A stretch of DNA of 16,395 nucleotides from SYAC01 sp046048055 (GTDB taxonomy: Bacteria; Planctomycetota; Phycisphaerae; Phycisphaerales; SM1A02): contig JBJOGW010000072.1 of the NCBI GenBank assembly GCA_046048055.1, forward strand, positions 1 through 16,395, written 5' to 3'. Positions 1 through 7,939 of the stretch are shown in pieces (positions within the stretch are counted from its first letter, which is position 1; each line of letters starts with the position of its first letter). Below the pieces are notes generated by a model. That model worked only from the letters and a program-made list of their open reading frames with translations. It had not been told where the DNA came from and did no database searches. A program made the translations under genes and the position numbers.

Positions 1-554
1 ACGCCCGGGAGCACGGCGTTGGCTCGCACACGCGGGGCAAGTTCCACGGCCACCTGCTGCATGGCCTGCGCCAGCGCGGCCTTGGACATGAGGTAGCCGC
101 CGTAACCCGTGACCGGCGTACCGTGTGCGTGCGCATCACCGATGGCGACCACGCTGCCACCTCCGGCCAGCGAGGACCGCTCCAGCAGCCCGCGCAGTCC
201 CTGCACCAGTCTCAGCGGTGCCATCGCGTTCACCCGAATGTTGGCGAGCAGCGCCTGCTCGGTGAGCTCGGAGAGGGGCTGGCGCTCCCACATCGAGGCG
301 TTGAGCACCAGCGCATCCAGCCGATTCAGCCCCAGCACGGAGCACATGTCGCCGGGAGCAGGCAATGCGTCCATGTCCATGCGCGTCGCGTGGCAGGCAG
401 CCCCCGCCGCCCGTGCGGCCTCCTGCACCACGACCGCGTTGGCCTGGTCATGCCGGTAGGTGATGACCAGGTCGAAGCCGGCACGGGCCAACTCGAGGGC
501 AATGGCCGCCCCCACGCGCCGCGTGCCTCCCGTCACCATCGCCACCGGCCTCAT
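1..554 (-). CDS. SDR-family oxidoreductase, pteridine reductase-like (C-terminus cut by window edge)
   Basis: An NAD(P)H-dependent short-chain dehydrogenase/reductase; 184 residues are visible and the reading frame runs off position 1, so roughly the last quarter is missing. Residues 8-15 read TGGTRRVG, the TGxxxRxG form of the nucleotide-binding motif found in PTR1/FolM-type pteridine reductases. The NNAG-like strand is LNAS (84-87). The catalytic pair is Y154 and K158 in YLMSK. Where classical SDRs carry the catalytic serine, this protein has D140 in GDAHAHG, followed by GYGGY; an aspartate here is a hallmark of PTR1-like enzymes. VLPG at 181-184 is the usual strand after the active site. 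The ATG overlaps the stop of the upstream small membrane protein (ATGA, 551-554), so the two are probably co-transcribed. A role in reducing dihydro- or tetrahydro-pterins is inferred; another carbonyl substrate is possible. Confidence 0.85.
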   Translation of the reverse strand, partial: MRPVAMVTGGTRRVGAAIALELARAGFDLVITYRHDQANAVVVQEAARAAGAACHATRMDMDALPAPGDMCSVLGLNRLDALVLNASMWERQPLSELTEQALLANIRVNAMAPLRLVQGLRGLLERSSLAGGGSVVAIGDAHAHGTPVTGYGGYLMSKAALAQAMQQVAVELAPRVRANAVLPG

Positions 555-805
555 GGCCGCTCCCCGAGGCGCTGCCCGGCCAGACGCCACGCATCGGGCA
601 CCTGCGTGGTCCGGCCACTCCGGCATGCACGCCGCCTTCGCGCCCGACCGCCACGCCAGGCGAGAAAGACCGGGATCGCCAGCAGCACGACGATGGCGAC
701 CAGCAGGCCGGCTCCACCGAGGATGCGCTGCCATGCCGCGCCAGCTTCCAACCCGGACGTGGTCGACAGCGGATGAAGCGACAGGATCGGCACCTCGGCG
801 ATCAT
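551..805 (-). CDS. Small single-helix membrane protein, unknown function
   Basis: I do not recognise this 84-residue protein. It has a short N-terminal stretch (about 1-28), one strongly hydrophobic segment (about 29-50, GGAGLLVAIVVLLAIPVFLAW) and then a very basic cluster (RGGRARRRRACR, 51-62), which by the positive-inside rule would place the C-terminus in the cytoplasm. Its stop overlaps the start of the SDR gene as ATGA, which supports it as a real coupled gene rather than a chance frame. The start is uncertain. ATG at 803-805 is used here, but it lies inside a TATGAT hexamer (801-806). If that hexamer is a -10 element, translation would begin at the in-frame GTG at 791-793, giving 80 residues on a nearly leaderless transcript. 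No enzymatic motif is visible. Confidence 0.55.
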   Translation of the reverse strand: MIAEVPILSLHPLSTTSGLEAGAAWQRILGGAGLLVAIVVLLAIPVFLAWRGGRARRRRACRSGRTTQVPDAWRLAGQRLGERP

Positions 806-806
806 A
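801..806 (-). promoter_or_regulatory. Candidate -10 element (TATGAT) for the small membrane protein/SDR pair
   Basis: Read on the minus strand, the hexamer is TATGAT, one base from the bacterial consensus. It is followed by 7 nt and an in-frame GTG. No convincing -35 was found. It fits the leaderless pattern seen at three other starts in the window, but it overlaps the ATG annotated for the gene, so both cannot be used together. Confidence 0.35.
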
Positions 807-820
807 TTCGGCCCAAGGCG

Positions 821-826
821 TAGACT
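821..826 (+). promoter_or_regulatory. Candidate -10 element (TAGACT) for the AsmA-like operon
   Basis: TAGACT fits TAnnnT and lies in the 49-bp divergent gap. Transcription starting about 6-7 nt downstream would begin at or next to the palindrome at 832-850, giving a leader of about 22 nt. No clear -35 is visible, so this is position-based inference. Confidence 0.3.
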
Positions 827-831
827 TGGCC

Positions 832-850
832 GCGTCCGGAGTCCGGACGC
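832..850. promoter_or_regulatory. 19-bp perfect inverted repeat in divergent promoter region
   Basis: GCGTCCGGA-G-TCCGGACGC has two perfect 9-bp arms around one central base. It lies 4 bp before the ATG of the AsmA-like gene and 26 bp upstream of the start of the opposing small membrane gene. It could be the operator of a dimeric regulator controlling both directions, or in RNA a hairpin at the very 5' end of the AsmA-operon mRNA (8-bp stem with a 3-nt loop) that masks the GGAG at 838-841. There is no T-run, so a terminator is unlikely. Confidence 0.45.
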
Positions 851-854
851 AAGC

Positions 855-3800
855 ATGCGACTGCACCCGGCATTCCGACGCATCATCTGGCCTCTGCTCG
901 GGATCTCCATCCTGCTGGGGCTGGCCTGGATGGCCCTGCTGTCCTCCGCCTTTCTTGGTCTGGTGCTCGAGAGCAGCCTGAGGGGTTCCACCGGCACCGA
1001 GGCTCGGGTGACCCGGGCCCAGTGGAACGGGTGGAACACGCTCTCGGTGGAGCGGGTGGAGATTCGAGCCGAGGGTTGGCCGGGCCAGGCCGGTGCGTTG
1101 GCCGTGGTCGAGGGATTCATGGCGGAGTTTGAACCGTGGCATCTGCTGATCGGACGCCTGACGCTGCCCGTGCTCCGTGTCGAGCGTGCCACCCTGAACG
1201 TGGCCCAGCGCGATCTGCCGGGAGGCGAACCCGAGTTCAACCTGGCCTCCATTCGCCCCCCCGCCGGCGGTCTGGGGTTGAAGTTCTCGATTCACCCGCG
1301 CCAGATCCGGATCGGCCGCCTCGACGTGAACAACCTGCTCGTGTCCGACGAGGGCATCACCGTGGAGGGATCCCGTCGGTTCCAGGGCGGCATGGAGGCT
1401 GTCCCGAATGCCCCCGCCGGCGACCTGCGGTTCGAGTTGCGCGAACAGGCGATGGATGCCCCGAACATCGGGGCCGAGCCCGGCGGCGTGCTGATGGAGG
1501 GAACGTGGAACGAGCGCACCTTCGCCTACGAGCTCACCGCGGATCGGCTGGACTTCGCCGAGTCCATCGAGCCGCTGCTCCCGCCGGCCATCCGGCAGTC
1601 CTACCGCGCGCTGGGCGTGCGTGGAGGCATCTCCGGTCTCTCGCTGCGGGGAACGCCCGCGCAGTTGATCGAGCGCGCCGAGCTGTCGCTGGCCAACGTG
1701 GCCATGACGCTTCCCGACGTGGGACTGGACCTGAAGTGGACGCGTTACTCGGAGGGTCAGGTCATGGAGGCCTACGGTCGGCCTCGCATGGACGTGACAC
1801 GGGGGACGCTGGTGCTGACGCCATCCGAGTTCCGTCTGGAGTCCTTCAAGGGGCGACTGCTCTCGGTCGAACCGGCCTCGGGAGGCCAGGCCGGATCGGA
1901 GCCCGGCCTGGTGGCGGTGCCATTGCCCGTGGAACTGGACCTGGCGCTCGACTTCCGCCGCACGCCGCCACCGGACAACCTGGAGAAGGCCGGTGACTGG
2001 ATCAACTCGGCTCTCACCCATTGCGGCGTGGACCTTCGGGCACGGATCCCCGAATACACGCTGCTGCCGACCGCCGGAGATCGCTGGAGCGCCGAGCTTC
2101 CACGGCAACTGGTGAACGTGCTCGACAACTTCCAGGTGCGACAGGGACGGGTCTCGATCGACGCCCGCCTGCAACGCGAGGGGCGACCGGCCGAGGCCGA
2201 AGCGGCCACGGAACGCATCCAGGCCTCCATGAAGATCCGCCAGGGACAGGGCCAGTACGTGAACTTCGCCTATCCGCTTCATGAGGTCGACGCCGACATC
2301 GACATCGAGGACGAGCGGATCACGGTCAAGTCCCTCACGGCCCGTGGCTCCGAGGAGTGTCAGGTCACCATTCACGGCACCGTGGACGGCACGGACGACG
2401 ACGCGGGCGTGGACCTGACCATCGCCACCATGACCGATGCGCCCATCGACCTGCCGCTGCAGAACGCGTTCGCCCGCGGACCGCGAAGGATCTTCGAGCT
2501 GCTCTTTGCGAGGGACATGCGCGAACGCCTGGTGCAGGCCGGGTTGCTGCCCGAGCAGGGCTCCGAGCTCGGCGGCCTGTGCCGCTTCGAGATCCGCGTC
2601 CGGCGTGATCGCGGCGGAGGCGACCACATCGAGACCACCGGATGGATCAACGTGATGGGCGGCCGAGTGCTCTGCACGCGATTCCCCTACCCCATCGATG
2701 TCTCGACCGGGCGCATCGAACTGGAGGACGAGGCGATACGCCTGCCTGCGGGCACCTGGGCGTTTCGCGGGGCCGGGGGCGGTGACGGGACCATCTCCGG
2801 CGAGGTGCGCATCCCTCGCGTGGCCGGTGGGCGCGACACCATCGTGGACCTGCGTCTGGCGGTGGTGGACGACCGCATCACGCCGCTGCTGCTGGCCGCC
2901 ATCCCGTTGCAGGCCGGCGAGATGACGCCCGGAGATCGAGACCGCTGGCCCGGACTGGTGCGCAGCGAGGCCGCCAGCGCCTTCGAGGCGATCGGCCTGG
3001 GCGGCCTGATCTCCGTGAACGGCCGGATCGGATCGGATCCGTCCGGGGAGACGACGCTGGACATGAACCTGTTCCTGGCCGACGGGACCTGCACGCCACC
3101 ACCCGGGCAGCGGGACCTGCTCGAGGCGACGGGACTTCCCTGGCCGTCCGGATTCGCCATGGATCAGGTCTCGGCCGTGGTGCATCTGACCGAGCGATGG
3201 GCAACGCTGCGCCGATTCACCGGGCGCGTGGGCGAAGGGCGGGTCACGGCCGAGGGCGCCGCGGCGCTGCTGGAGCGCCATCGCTGGCTGCGTGCGCAGT
3301 TGCGTGACGTGCCCATGGGACCCTGGCTCCCATCCATGCTTCCGGATGGCGTGCGTGCGGATGCGCTGGCCGCATGGAAGTTGGCTCAGGTGCGGGGATC
3401 GTTCACCGCCGACCTGCTCGTGAGCGAGCACCCCGATGGATCCAGCCGCCGCGATGCGGTGTTCTCGACGGATGGGGTGCATCTGGTCGCCGGCGGGCTG
3501 CCGATGGAAGTCCGCGTGGCCTGTGGGCATCTTCGACTGGATGGACCCAGCCTGGAACTGGTGGACATTGAGCTGGAGTGCCTGCAGGAAGGCGCGCCGA
3601 TCGCCACCCTGGGAGCCAGCGGATTCGTGGCGCTGGACGTCGATGGCCGCGCCGACCTCGAGATGGACTGGAGCGTGCGCGGCCTCGGATCGCCGCTGCT
3701 GCCGCTGGTGATGCGAGGCGCTGGCCTGCAGCAGGTGAGCATGATCGCGGAGCGATGGAATCCGGCGGGGCAGGCTCACGGGCATCTGCACGTGGAGCGG

Positions 3801-5090
3801 GATCCGGAGTCCGCCACGCGCCTTCAGTGGCGGCTGGAAGTGGCCGAGGGCGGCGCCATCGCCGCCGATCCCGGAGGCGTGCCGCTTCGGATGGAACTGG
3901 TCGAGGGTGCGCGGCTGCTGGTGGAACCCGGCCGGGTCACGCTGGAGAACATGATTCCAGGGCGGGAGCAGGCGCTGCTGGGCCACCTGCCGGGCGGAAC
4001 CTTCGATCTGCACGGCTCCATGGCGATCGGTCCGAGTGACCTGGCCGACGGTGGAAGCCTTCGGTTCACCTTCGACCTGGCGCCGTTGCACGAGAGCGTG
4101 TTCGGCATCCTGCCCGACGACATCGCCTCGGGGCTCCGTGGCGTCTCGCTTCGTGCCTCCAACGTCCGCAGCCGCGATCTCTCGGTGCTGGGCTGGACGC
4201 CGGCCGCGCCCTCGCTGGGCGTGCAGGGATCGATCCTGATGGAAGGCGGATCCATGGACACTGGCATGAAGCTGGAGCGGATCCATGCGGACTTTGCGGT
4301 TCAAGCCCGCGAAGACATCCCGTGGCCGGTTCAGGTAGGGCTTGGCGGAGGTTCCGGAACCCTCGCCATTGGAGGCCGGGTGATCGAGGGCGTGAACGGG
4401 ACGCTGCGGGTGTCGCAGGGCGCCTCGGAGATCCGCGTGGAACGCGTGGAGGGCTCGCTGTACGGGGGTCGCGTGTGGGCGGACGCGCGGGTTGGACCTG
4501 CCGACAGCGGCCCGTTGCGGGGTGATCGGGCGTGGCGACTCGAGGCGGGCGTGGCCGGGGCCTCCGTGAGCGGCCTGGTCCGTGGCGGCTCACCGGATTC
4601 CGCGGTGGGCCAGGCCGGCCTGGTGCGAGGGTCACTCTCCATGGGCGGCCGGATGGGTGAGCCTGCCACCGGGTCGGGCAGCCTGCAGGCCACGGACGCC
4701 TCGATGGCGTCGCTGCCGATCGGGCTGCGGCTGCTGCAGGCATCGCAGCTGATGCTGCCGCTCGCCGACAGCCTGGACACGGCCACGCTGCTCTTTCACC
4801 TGCGGGGGTCCCAACTCACGTTCGACCGCTTCGATCTGACCTGTCCCACGCTCAAGCTGCTCGGCACGGGCACCATGGATCTGGACGCGTGGACCGTGGC
4901 ACTGCGGTTTCGAAACCGGGGCGTGGTGCCGCTGCTGAGCGACCTGTTCGGCGCCGCCAGCGACCAGCTCTTCGTGATCGACGTGACCGGCCCCACCACC
5001 TCGCCGGAGGTCCAGTTGACCCCGCTCCCACCGCTCGGCCAGCATCCCACGCTGCCCGTGGCGCACGCACCAAGGATGAACGAACCATGA
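855..5090 (+). CDS. Large AsmA-like envelope protein
   Basis: A 1411-residue protein with one N-terminal transmembrane segment (about 10-37) and a very long remainder of alternating amphipathic strands rich in G, D, L and V, expected outside the cytoplasmic membrane. The last 150 or so residues (about 1257-1400) resemble the AsmA-like C-terminal region: a G-rich strand, LLQASQLMLPLADSL, a LTFDRFDLT strand, LLGTGTMDL, and a final DVTGPTTSPEVQLTPLPPL. The long family members AsmA, TamB, YhdP and YdbH form hydrophobic-groove bridges that carry phospholipid between inner and outer membranes; the same job here is inferred from architecture. The ATG at 855 is chosen because it opens directly on a basic N-terminus (MRLHPAFRR) before the helix. 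It heads a four-gene run, and its TGA overlaps the next ATG (5087-5090). Sharing the operon with phosphatidylserine synthase fits a lipid-trafficking role. Family assignment is by pattern only. Confidence 0.8.
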   Translation: MRLHPAFRRIIWPLLGISILLGLAWMALLSSAFLGLVLESSLRGSTGTEARVTRAQWNGWNTLSVERVEIRAEGWPGQAGALAVVEGFMAEFEPWHLLIGRLTLPVLRVERATLNVAQRDLPGGEPEFNLASIRPPAGGLGLKFSIHPRQIRIGRLDVNNLLVSDEGITVEGSRRFQGGMEAVPNAPAGDLRFELREQAMDAPNIGAEPGGVLMEGTWNERTFAYELTADRLDFAESIEPLLPPAIRQSYRALGVRGGISGLSLRGTPAQLIERAELSLANVAMTLPDVGLDLKWTRYSEGQVMEAYGRPRMDVTRGTLVLTPSEFRLESFKGRLLSVEPASGGQAGSEPGLVAVPLPVELDLALDFRRTPPPDNLEKAGDWINSALTHCGVDLRARIPEYTLLPTAGDRWSAELPRQLVNVLDNFQVRQGRVSIDARLQREGRPAEAEAATERIQASMKIRQGQGQYVNFAYPLHEVDADIDIEDERITVKSLTARGSEECQVTIHGTVDGTDDDAGVDLTIATMTDAPIDLPLQNAFARGPRRIFELLFARDMRERLVQAGLLPEQGSELGGLCRFEIRVRRDRGGGDHIETTGWINVMGGRVLCTRFPYPIDVSTGRIELEDEAIRLPAGTWAFRGAGGGDGTISGEVRIPRVAGGRDTIVDLRLAVVDDRITPLLLAAIPLQAGEMTPGDRDRWPGLVRSEAASAFEAIGLGGLISVNGRIGSDPSGETTLDMNLFLADGTCTPPPGQRDLLEATGLPWPSGFAMDQVSAVVHLTERWATLRRFTGRVGEGRVTAEGAAALLERHRWLRAQLRDVPMGPWLPSMLPDGVRADALAAWKLAQVRGSFTADLLVSEHPDGSSRRDAVFSTDGVHLVAGGLPMEVRVACGHLRLDGPSLELVDIELECLQEGAPIATLGASGFVALDVDGRADLEMDWSVRGLGSPLLPLVMRGAGLQQVSMIAERWNPAGQAHGHLHVERDPESATRLQWRLEVAEGGAIAADPGGVPLRMELVEGARLLVEPGRVTLENMIPGREQALLGHLPGGTFDLHGSMAIGPSDLADGGSLRFTFDLAPLHESVFGILPDDIASGLRGVSLRASNVRSRDLSVLGWTPAAPSLGVQGSILMEGGSMDTGMKLERIHADFAVQAREDIPWPVQVGLGGGSGTLAIGGRVIEGVNGTLRVSQGASEIRVERVEGSLYGGRVWADARVGPADSGPLRGDRAWRLEAGVAGASVSGLVRGGSPDSAVGQAGLVRGSLSMGGRMGEPATGSGSLQATDASMASLPIGLRLLQASQLMLPLADSLDTATLLFHLRGSQLTFDRFDLTCPTLKLLGTGTMDLDAWTVALRFRNRGVVPLLSDLFGAASDQLFVIDVTGPTTSPEVQLTPLPPLGQHPTLPVAHAPRMNEP

Positions 5091-6181
5091 CGACGCACGA
5101 CCGCCTCCCCGACGACTCCATGCACGACCGTCTGGAGCAGCTGGTACGGGACGCCGCGGCGGCGGTGCACGGCCACCCGGATCCCCGCATCATGGCCCGC
5201 CGGCGCCGCCACGTGGAGGAACTGGCCTCGACGGCGTTTCGCCTGCTGGGCGATGGCATGGACGTCGGCCAGGTCAAGCTGATCGAACTGGCGGTCAAGG
5301 AGATGCGCCGGGCCTTCCGGCTCTTCAACCGCTTTCGCGGCGTGCGCAAGGTGAGCATCTTCGGCAGCGCCCGGACGCCAGCCGACCACCCCGACTACCA
5401 CGCCGCTCGCGAGTTCGGCCAACTGATCGCTGCCGAAAGCTGGATGGCCATCACCGGCGCCGGCGACGGCATCATGAAGGCGGGCCACGAGGGCCCCACC
5501 CGAGAGGCCAGCTTCGGGCTCTCGATCCGCCTGCCCTTCGAGACCAACGCCAATGAGGTGATCGCCGGCGACGAGAAGCTCCTGTCCTTCCGCTACTTCT
5601 TCACGCGCAAGCTGATGTTCGTGAGCCACTCCGACGCGGTGGCCGTGTTCCCCGGCGGCTTCGGCACCATGGACGAGATCTTCGAGGTGCTCACCCTGGT
5701 GCAGACCGGCAAGAGTCCCATCGTGCCCATCGTGCTGGTGGAAGGCTCGGACGGGCACGGACAGCCGCGCGGCTACTGGAAGCGGTGGGAGTACGGCGTG
5801 GTGGACAACCTGCTCTCGCAGGGATGGATCAGCCCCGAGGACCCCGGGCTCTACGAGTTCGCCACGAGCCCCGCCGATGCGGTGCAGCGCATCCTTCGCT
5901 TCTATCACCGTTACCACAGCAGCCGGTACGTGGATGACATGCTGGTGCTGCGCATGAAGCGGCCCCTGAGCCCCGCCCAGGTCGACTGGCTCGACGCCTC
6001 GTTCCGGAACATCATCAAGAGTGGCCACATCGAGCAGACTGGCGCGCTCGAGGGAGAACAGGAGCATCATGAGCTGCCGCGGCTGCGCTTCCACTTCGCC
6101 AAGCGCGGCTTCGGCACCCTTCGACGCATGATCGACCGGATCAACGAGATGCCGGAGGACGGCTCGGTGCCGCAGGCATGA
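5087..6181 (+). CDS. LOG-family protein (Rossmann-fold nucleotide phosphoribohydrolase-like)
   Basis: A 364-residue protein of the LOG/'lysine decarboxylase-like' family, whose characterised members hydrolyse nucleoside 5'-monophosphates to a free base and ribose 5-phosphate. The core spans about 85-275: VSIFGSART (89-97) begins the Rossmann fold, TGAGDGIMKAGHEG is at 123-136, the arginine-lysine pair R174-K175 sits in FFTRKLMF, and the signature PGGFGTMDE is at 189-197. The core is flanked by an 85-residue helical N-terminal extension and a 90-residue C-terminal tail, so it is longer than the compact cytokinin-activating LOG proteins of roughly 190-200 residues. The ATG at 5087 overlaps the stop of the AsmA-like gene, and AAGGA at 5072-5076 is a possible ribosome binding site. 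Its own stop overlaps the next start (6178-6181). The exact nucleotide substrate is unknown; it is not a decarboxylase despite the old family name. Confidence 0.88.
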   Translation: MTTHDRLPDDSMHDRLEQLVRDAAAAVHGHPDPRIMARRRRHVEELASTAFRLLGDGMDVGQVKLIELAVKEMRRAFRLFNRFRGVRKVSIFGSARTPADHPDYHAAREFGQLIAAESWMAITGAGDGIMKAGHEGPTREASFGLSIRLPFETNANEVIAGDEKLLSFRYFFTRKLMFVSHSDAVAVFPGGFGTMDEIFEVLTLVQTGKSPIVPIVLVEGSDGHGQPRGYWKRWEYGVVDNLLSQGWISPEDPGLYEFATSPADAVQRILRFYHRYHSSRYVDDMLVLRMKRPLSPAQVDWLDASFRNIIKSGHIEQTGALEGEQEHHELPRLRFHFAKRGFGTLRRMIDRINEMPEDGSVPQA

Positions 6182-6996
6182 CCAACCTGCCTCGCCTCGC
6201 CCTCCCGGCGATCGTGGCGGCTGCGCTCGCCGCCGCATGTTCCGCGCCCCCTGAGCGGGCTCCGGTGATGCCCGCGAATGGCTTGACGGTGGTGCGTTGC
6301 CGGATCGAGGCGGAGGCCCCGGACCTGGAGGCCGCAGCCGCATCCTTCGCGATCCGCGTGTTCCCATCTCCCGCGGAGCGAGCCTCGCTGCAACGCCTTG
6401 GGCTGCAGGTCGCGCTGGTGCGCCGATCCGATCTCGAGACGATTCGAGGCCGCCTGGGCGCGGTCGGCGAGATCACCGAAACCGGCGTGGGGCAATCCGT
6501 GGGATGGCTGTCGCTGGTGACCCGGGACGCTCCCGCTGGCGTGGTCGCGACCGCCTTGAGAGGTGCAGTTCCCGCCGAGGGCAGCCTGGTGCTGAGCGTG
6601 CGGTGCTGGATCGTGCCCGACGAGTCCGATGGCTGCATGCAGACGGAACTCGCCATGCACGTCGTCACGTCGGACACGCCACTGCTTCGCGTACCCGGCG
6701 AGCCGCCCCGGGGCATACTGGTCGCTGGAAGCGGTCTGGCGTGCTGCCTGCGGCAGGACGAGGCGCTGCTGGTGCTACCTCGTCCCATGCCCCGATCCGG
6801 CAAGGGCCCCGCCTCGCTGGCCGAGATGCCGCCATCACCGGGGGTCTTCCTGCTGGGCGACCACCCGGTGAACCGGCCTGAGGGTCCGGGACACGCCAGC
6901 ACGCTGCTCGTGCTCGTGGCCAGTCTGCCGCCCTCCATCTCGCCCCCGCCATTGGACACGGGCCAGCCCGCCGCCGACACTTCGCCTCAACCATGA
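6178..6996 (+). CDS. Predicted lipoprotein, unknown function
   Basis: A 272-residue protein beginning with a short basic/hydrophobic signal sequence (about 1-20) that ends in AAAC, with C21 as the probable lipidated cysteine; a proline-rich stretch follows. I do not recognise the mature part. It looks like a soluble mixed alpha/beta region (about 35-250) with QVALVRRSDLETIRGRLGAVGEI near 80-102 and several further cysteines in SVRCWIV, DGCMQTE and LACCLRQD. It ends in a low-complexity proline-rich tail. Both ends overlap neighbours as ATGA (6178-6181 and 6993-6996), which strongly supports the gene and places it in the AsmA-LOG-PssA operon. No Shine-Dalgarno sits at a useful distance, so translation probably depends on coupling. 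A role in envelope lipid handling is suggested only by context. Confidence 0.75.
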   Translation: MTNLPRLALPAIVAAALAAACSAPPERAPVMPANGLTVVRCRIEAEAPDLEAAAASFAIRVFPSPAERASLQRLGLQVALVRRSDLETIRGRLGAVGEITETGVGQSVGWLSLVTRDAPAGVVATALRGAVPAEGSLVLSVRCWIVPDESDGCMQTELAMHVVTSDTPLLRVPGEPPRGILVAGSGLACCLRQDEALLVLPRPMPRSGKGPASLAEMPPSPGVFLLGDHPVNRPEGPGHASTLLVLVASLPPSISPPPLDTGQPAADTSPQP

Positions 6997-7913
6997 GCAC
7001 CGGACTTCCCGCCACCAGTTCACCCCGGCCCCGGCGATGGCCCCATCGCGGTCCCGGCCGTCGCCTGGCGGCGCTCGCGGTGCTGCCGGCGCTGATGACA
7101 CTGGGCAACCTGCTGTGCGGCTTTGCGGCGATCCACTACGCGGCCAAGCCCGTGGCGGAGAGCGCCATCTATGGCTGGAGCACGCTCACGGTGGCGGGCG
7201 GTCTCATCTTCGTGGGCATGTTCCTCGATGCGCTCGACGGCAGCGTGGCCCGGCTCACCCGCAGCACCAGCGACCTGGGCGCCCAGCTGGACTCCATGGC
7301 GGACATGGTCACGTTTGGCGTGGCTCCAGCCTTCATGATGCTGCGGCTGGTGAGCCACTACTACGGCCCGGAGCATTACACGGGCATCCTGGGTCCTGAC
7401 GCCGACAACCTCTACGCGCGCATGACCTGGACCATCGCCGCGGTGTACATCTGCTGCACCGCGCTGCGGCTGGCGCGGTTCAACGTGGAGACGCCCTCCG
7501 CCAGCGCCGAGGACCACCGCTGGTTCCGCGGACTTCCATCGCCCGGCGCCGGAGGTTGCGTGGCCAGCCTGATCCTGCTGCACCAGCACCTGCTGGTGAG
7601 ACGATTCGGTGGCGAGTTCCCGCCCGGATTCGAGAAGGGCAGCAGCCTGCTGATTCCGCTGGTCACCCTGCTGGCCGCGGTGGGCATGGTCAGCACCATG
7701 CGGTATCCGCACCTGGTCAACCGCTGGCTCGGCGGCCGCAAGGACTTTGCCTCACTGGTGCGGATCGTGATTCCCATCGTGATGGCCATCTGGTGGCTGC
7801 AGGTGGCGCTGGCACTGTGCTTCGTGGCCTACGCCGTCACCGGACCGGTGGGCGCCCTGACACGGGCCACCCGCCGGGGTCGCATGCAGACCGCACGGCC
7901 ACCGGCCGGCTGA
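6993..7913 (+). CDS. pssA: CDP-diacylglycerol-serine O-phosphatidyltransferase (phosphatidylserine synthase)
   Basis: An integral membrane enzyme of the CDP-alcohol phosphatidyltransferase family; it would join CDP-diacylglycerol and L-serine to make phosphatidylserine, the precursor of phosphatidylethanolamine. The full catalytic signature DxxDGxxAR(8x)GxxxDxxxD is present: D79, D82, G83, A86, R87, G96, D100 and D104. Before it, LPALMTLGNLLCGFAAI (31-47) matches the start of the PssA-type branch. Further hydrophobic helices lie near 62-78, 143-160, 186-202, 219-234 and 256-283, as expected for this fold. At 306 residues it is slightly longer than typical bacterial type II PssA because of a basic N-terminal tail and a short basic C-terminus. 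Its ATG overlaps the lipoprotein stop, and it ends the plus operon. PssA is favoured over phosphatidylglycerophosphate synthase by the TLGNLLCG and FGVAPAFMM segments, but substrate choice is not proven. Confidence 0.88.
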   Translation: MSTGLPATSSPRPRRWPHRGPGRRLAALAVLPALMTLGNLLCGFAAIHYAAKPVAESAIYGWSTLTVAGGLIFVGMFLDALDGSVARLTRSTSDLGAQLDSMADMVTFGVAPAFMMLRLVSHYYGPEHYTGILGPDADNLYARMTWTIAAVYICCTALRLARFNVETPSASAEDHRWFRGLPSPGAGGCVASLILLHQHLLVRRFGGEFPPGFEKGSSLLIPLVTLLAAVGMVSTMRYPHLVNRWLGGRKDFASLVRIVIPIVMAIWWLQVALALCFVAYAVTGPVGALTRATRRGRMQTARPPAG

Positions 7914-7939
7914 CGGGTGATCGGGCGGGCATGGGCGGC

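Noticed and set aside
855..5090. AsmA-like gene considered as a surface adhesin or repeat protein
   Set aside because: There is a single N-terminal membrane helix, no cleavable signal or anchor at the C-terminus, no regular repeat unit, and the last 150 residues look AsmA-like.
4796..6367. Long minus-strand open frame opposite the LOG-family gene
   Set aside because: The plus-strand frame carries the PGGxGTxxE signature and coupled start/stop overlaps; the antisense product is low-complexity.
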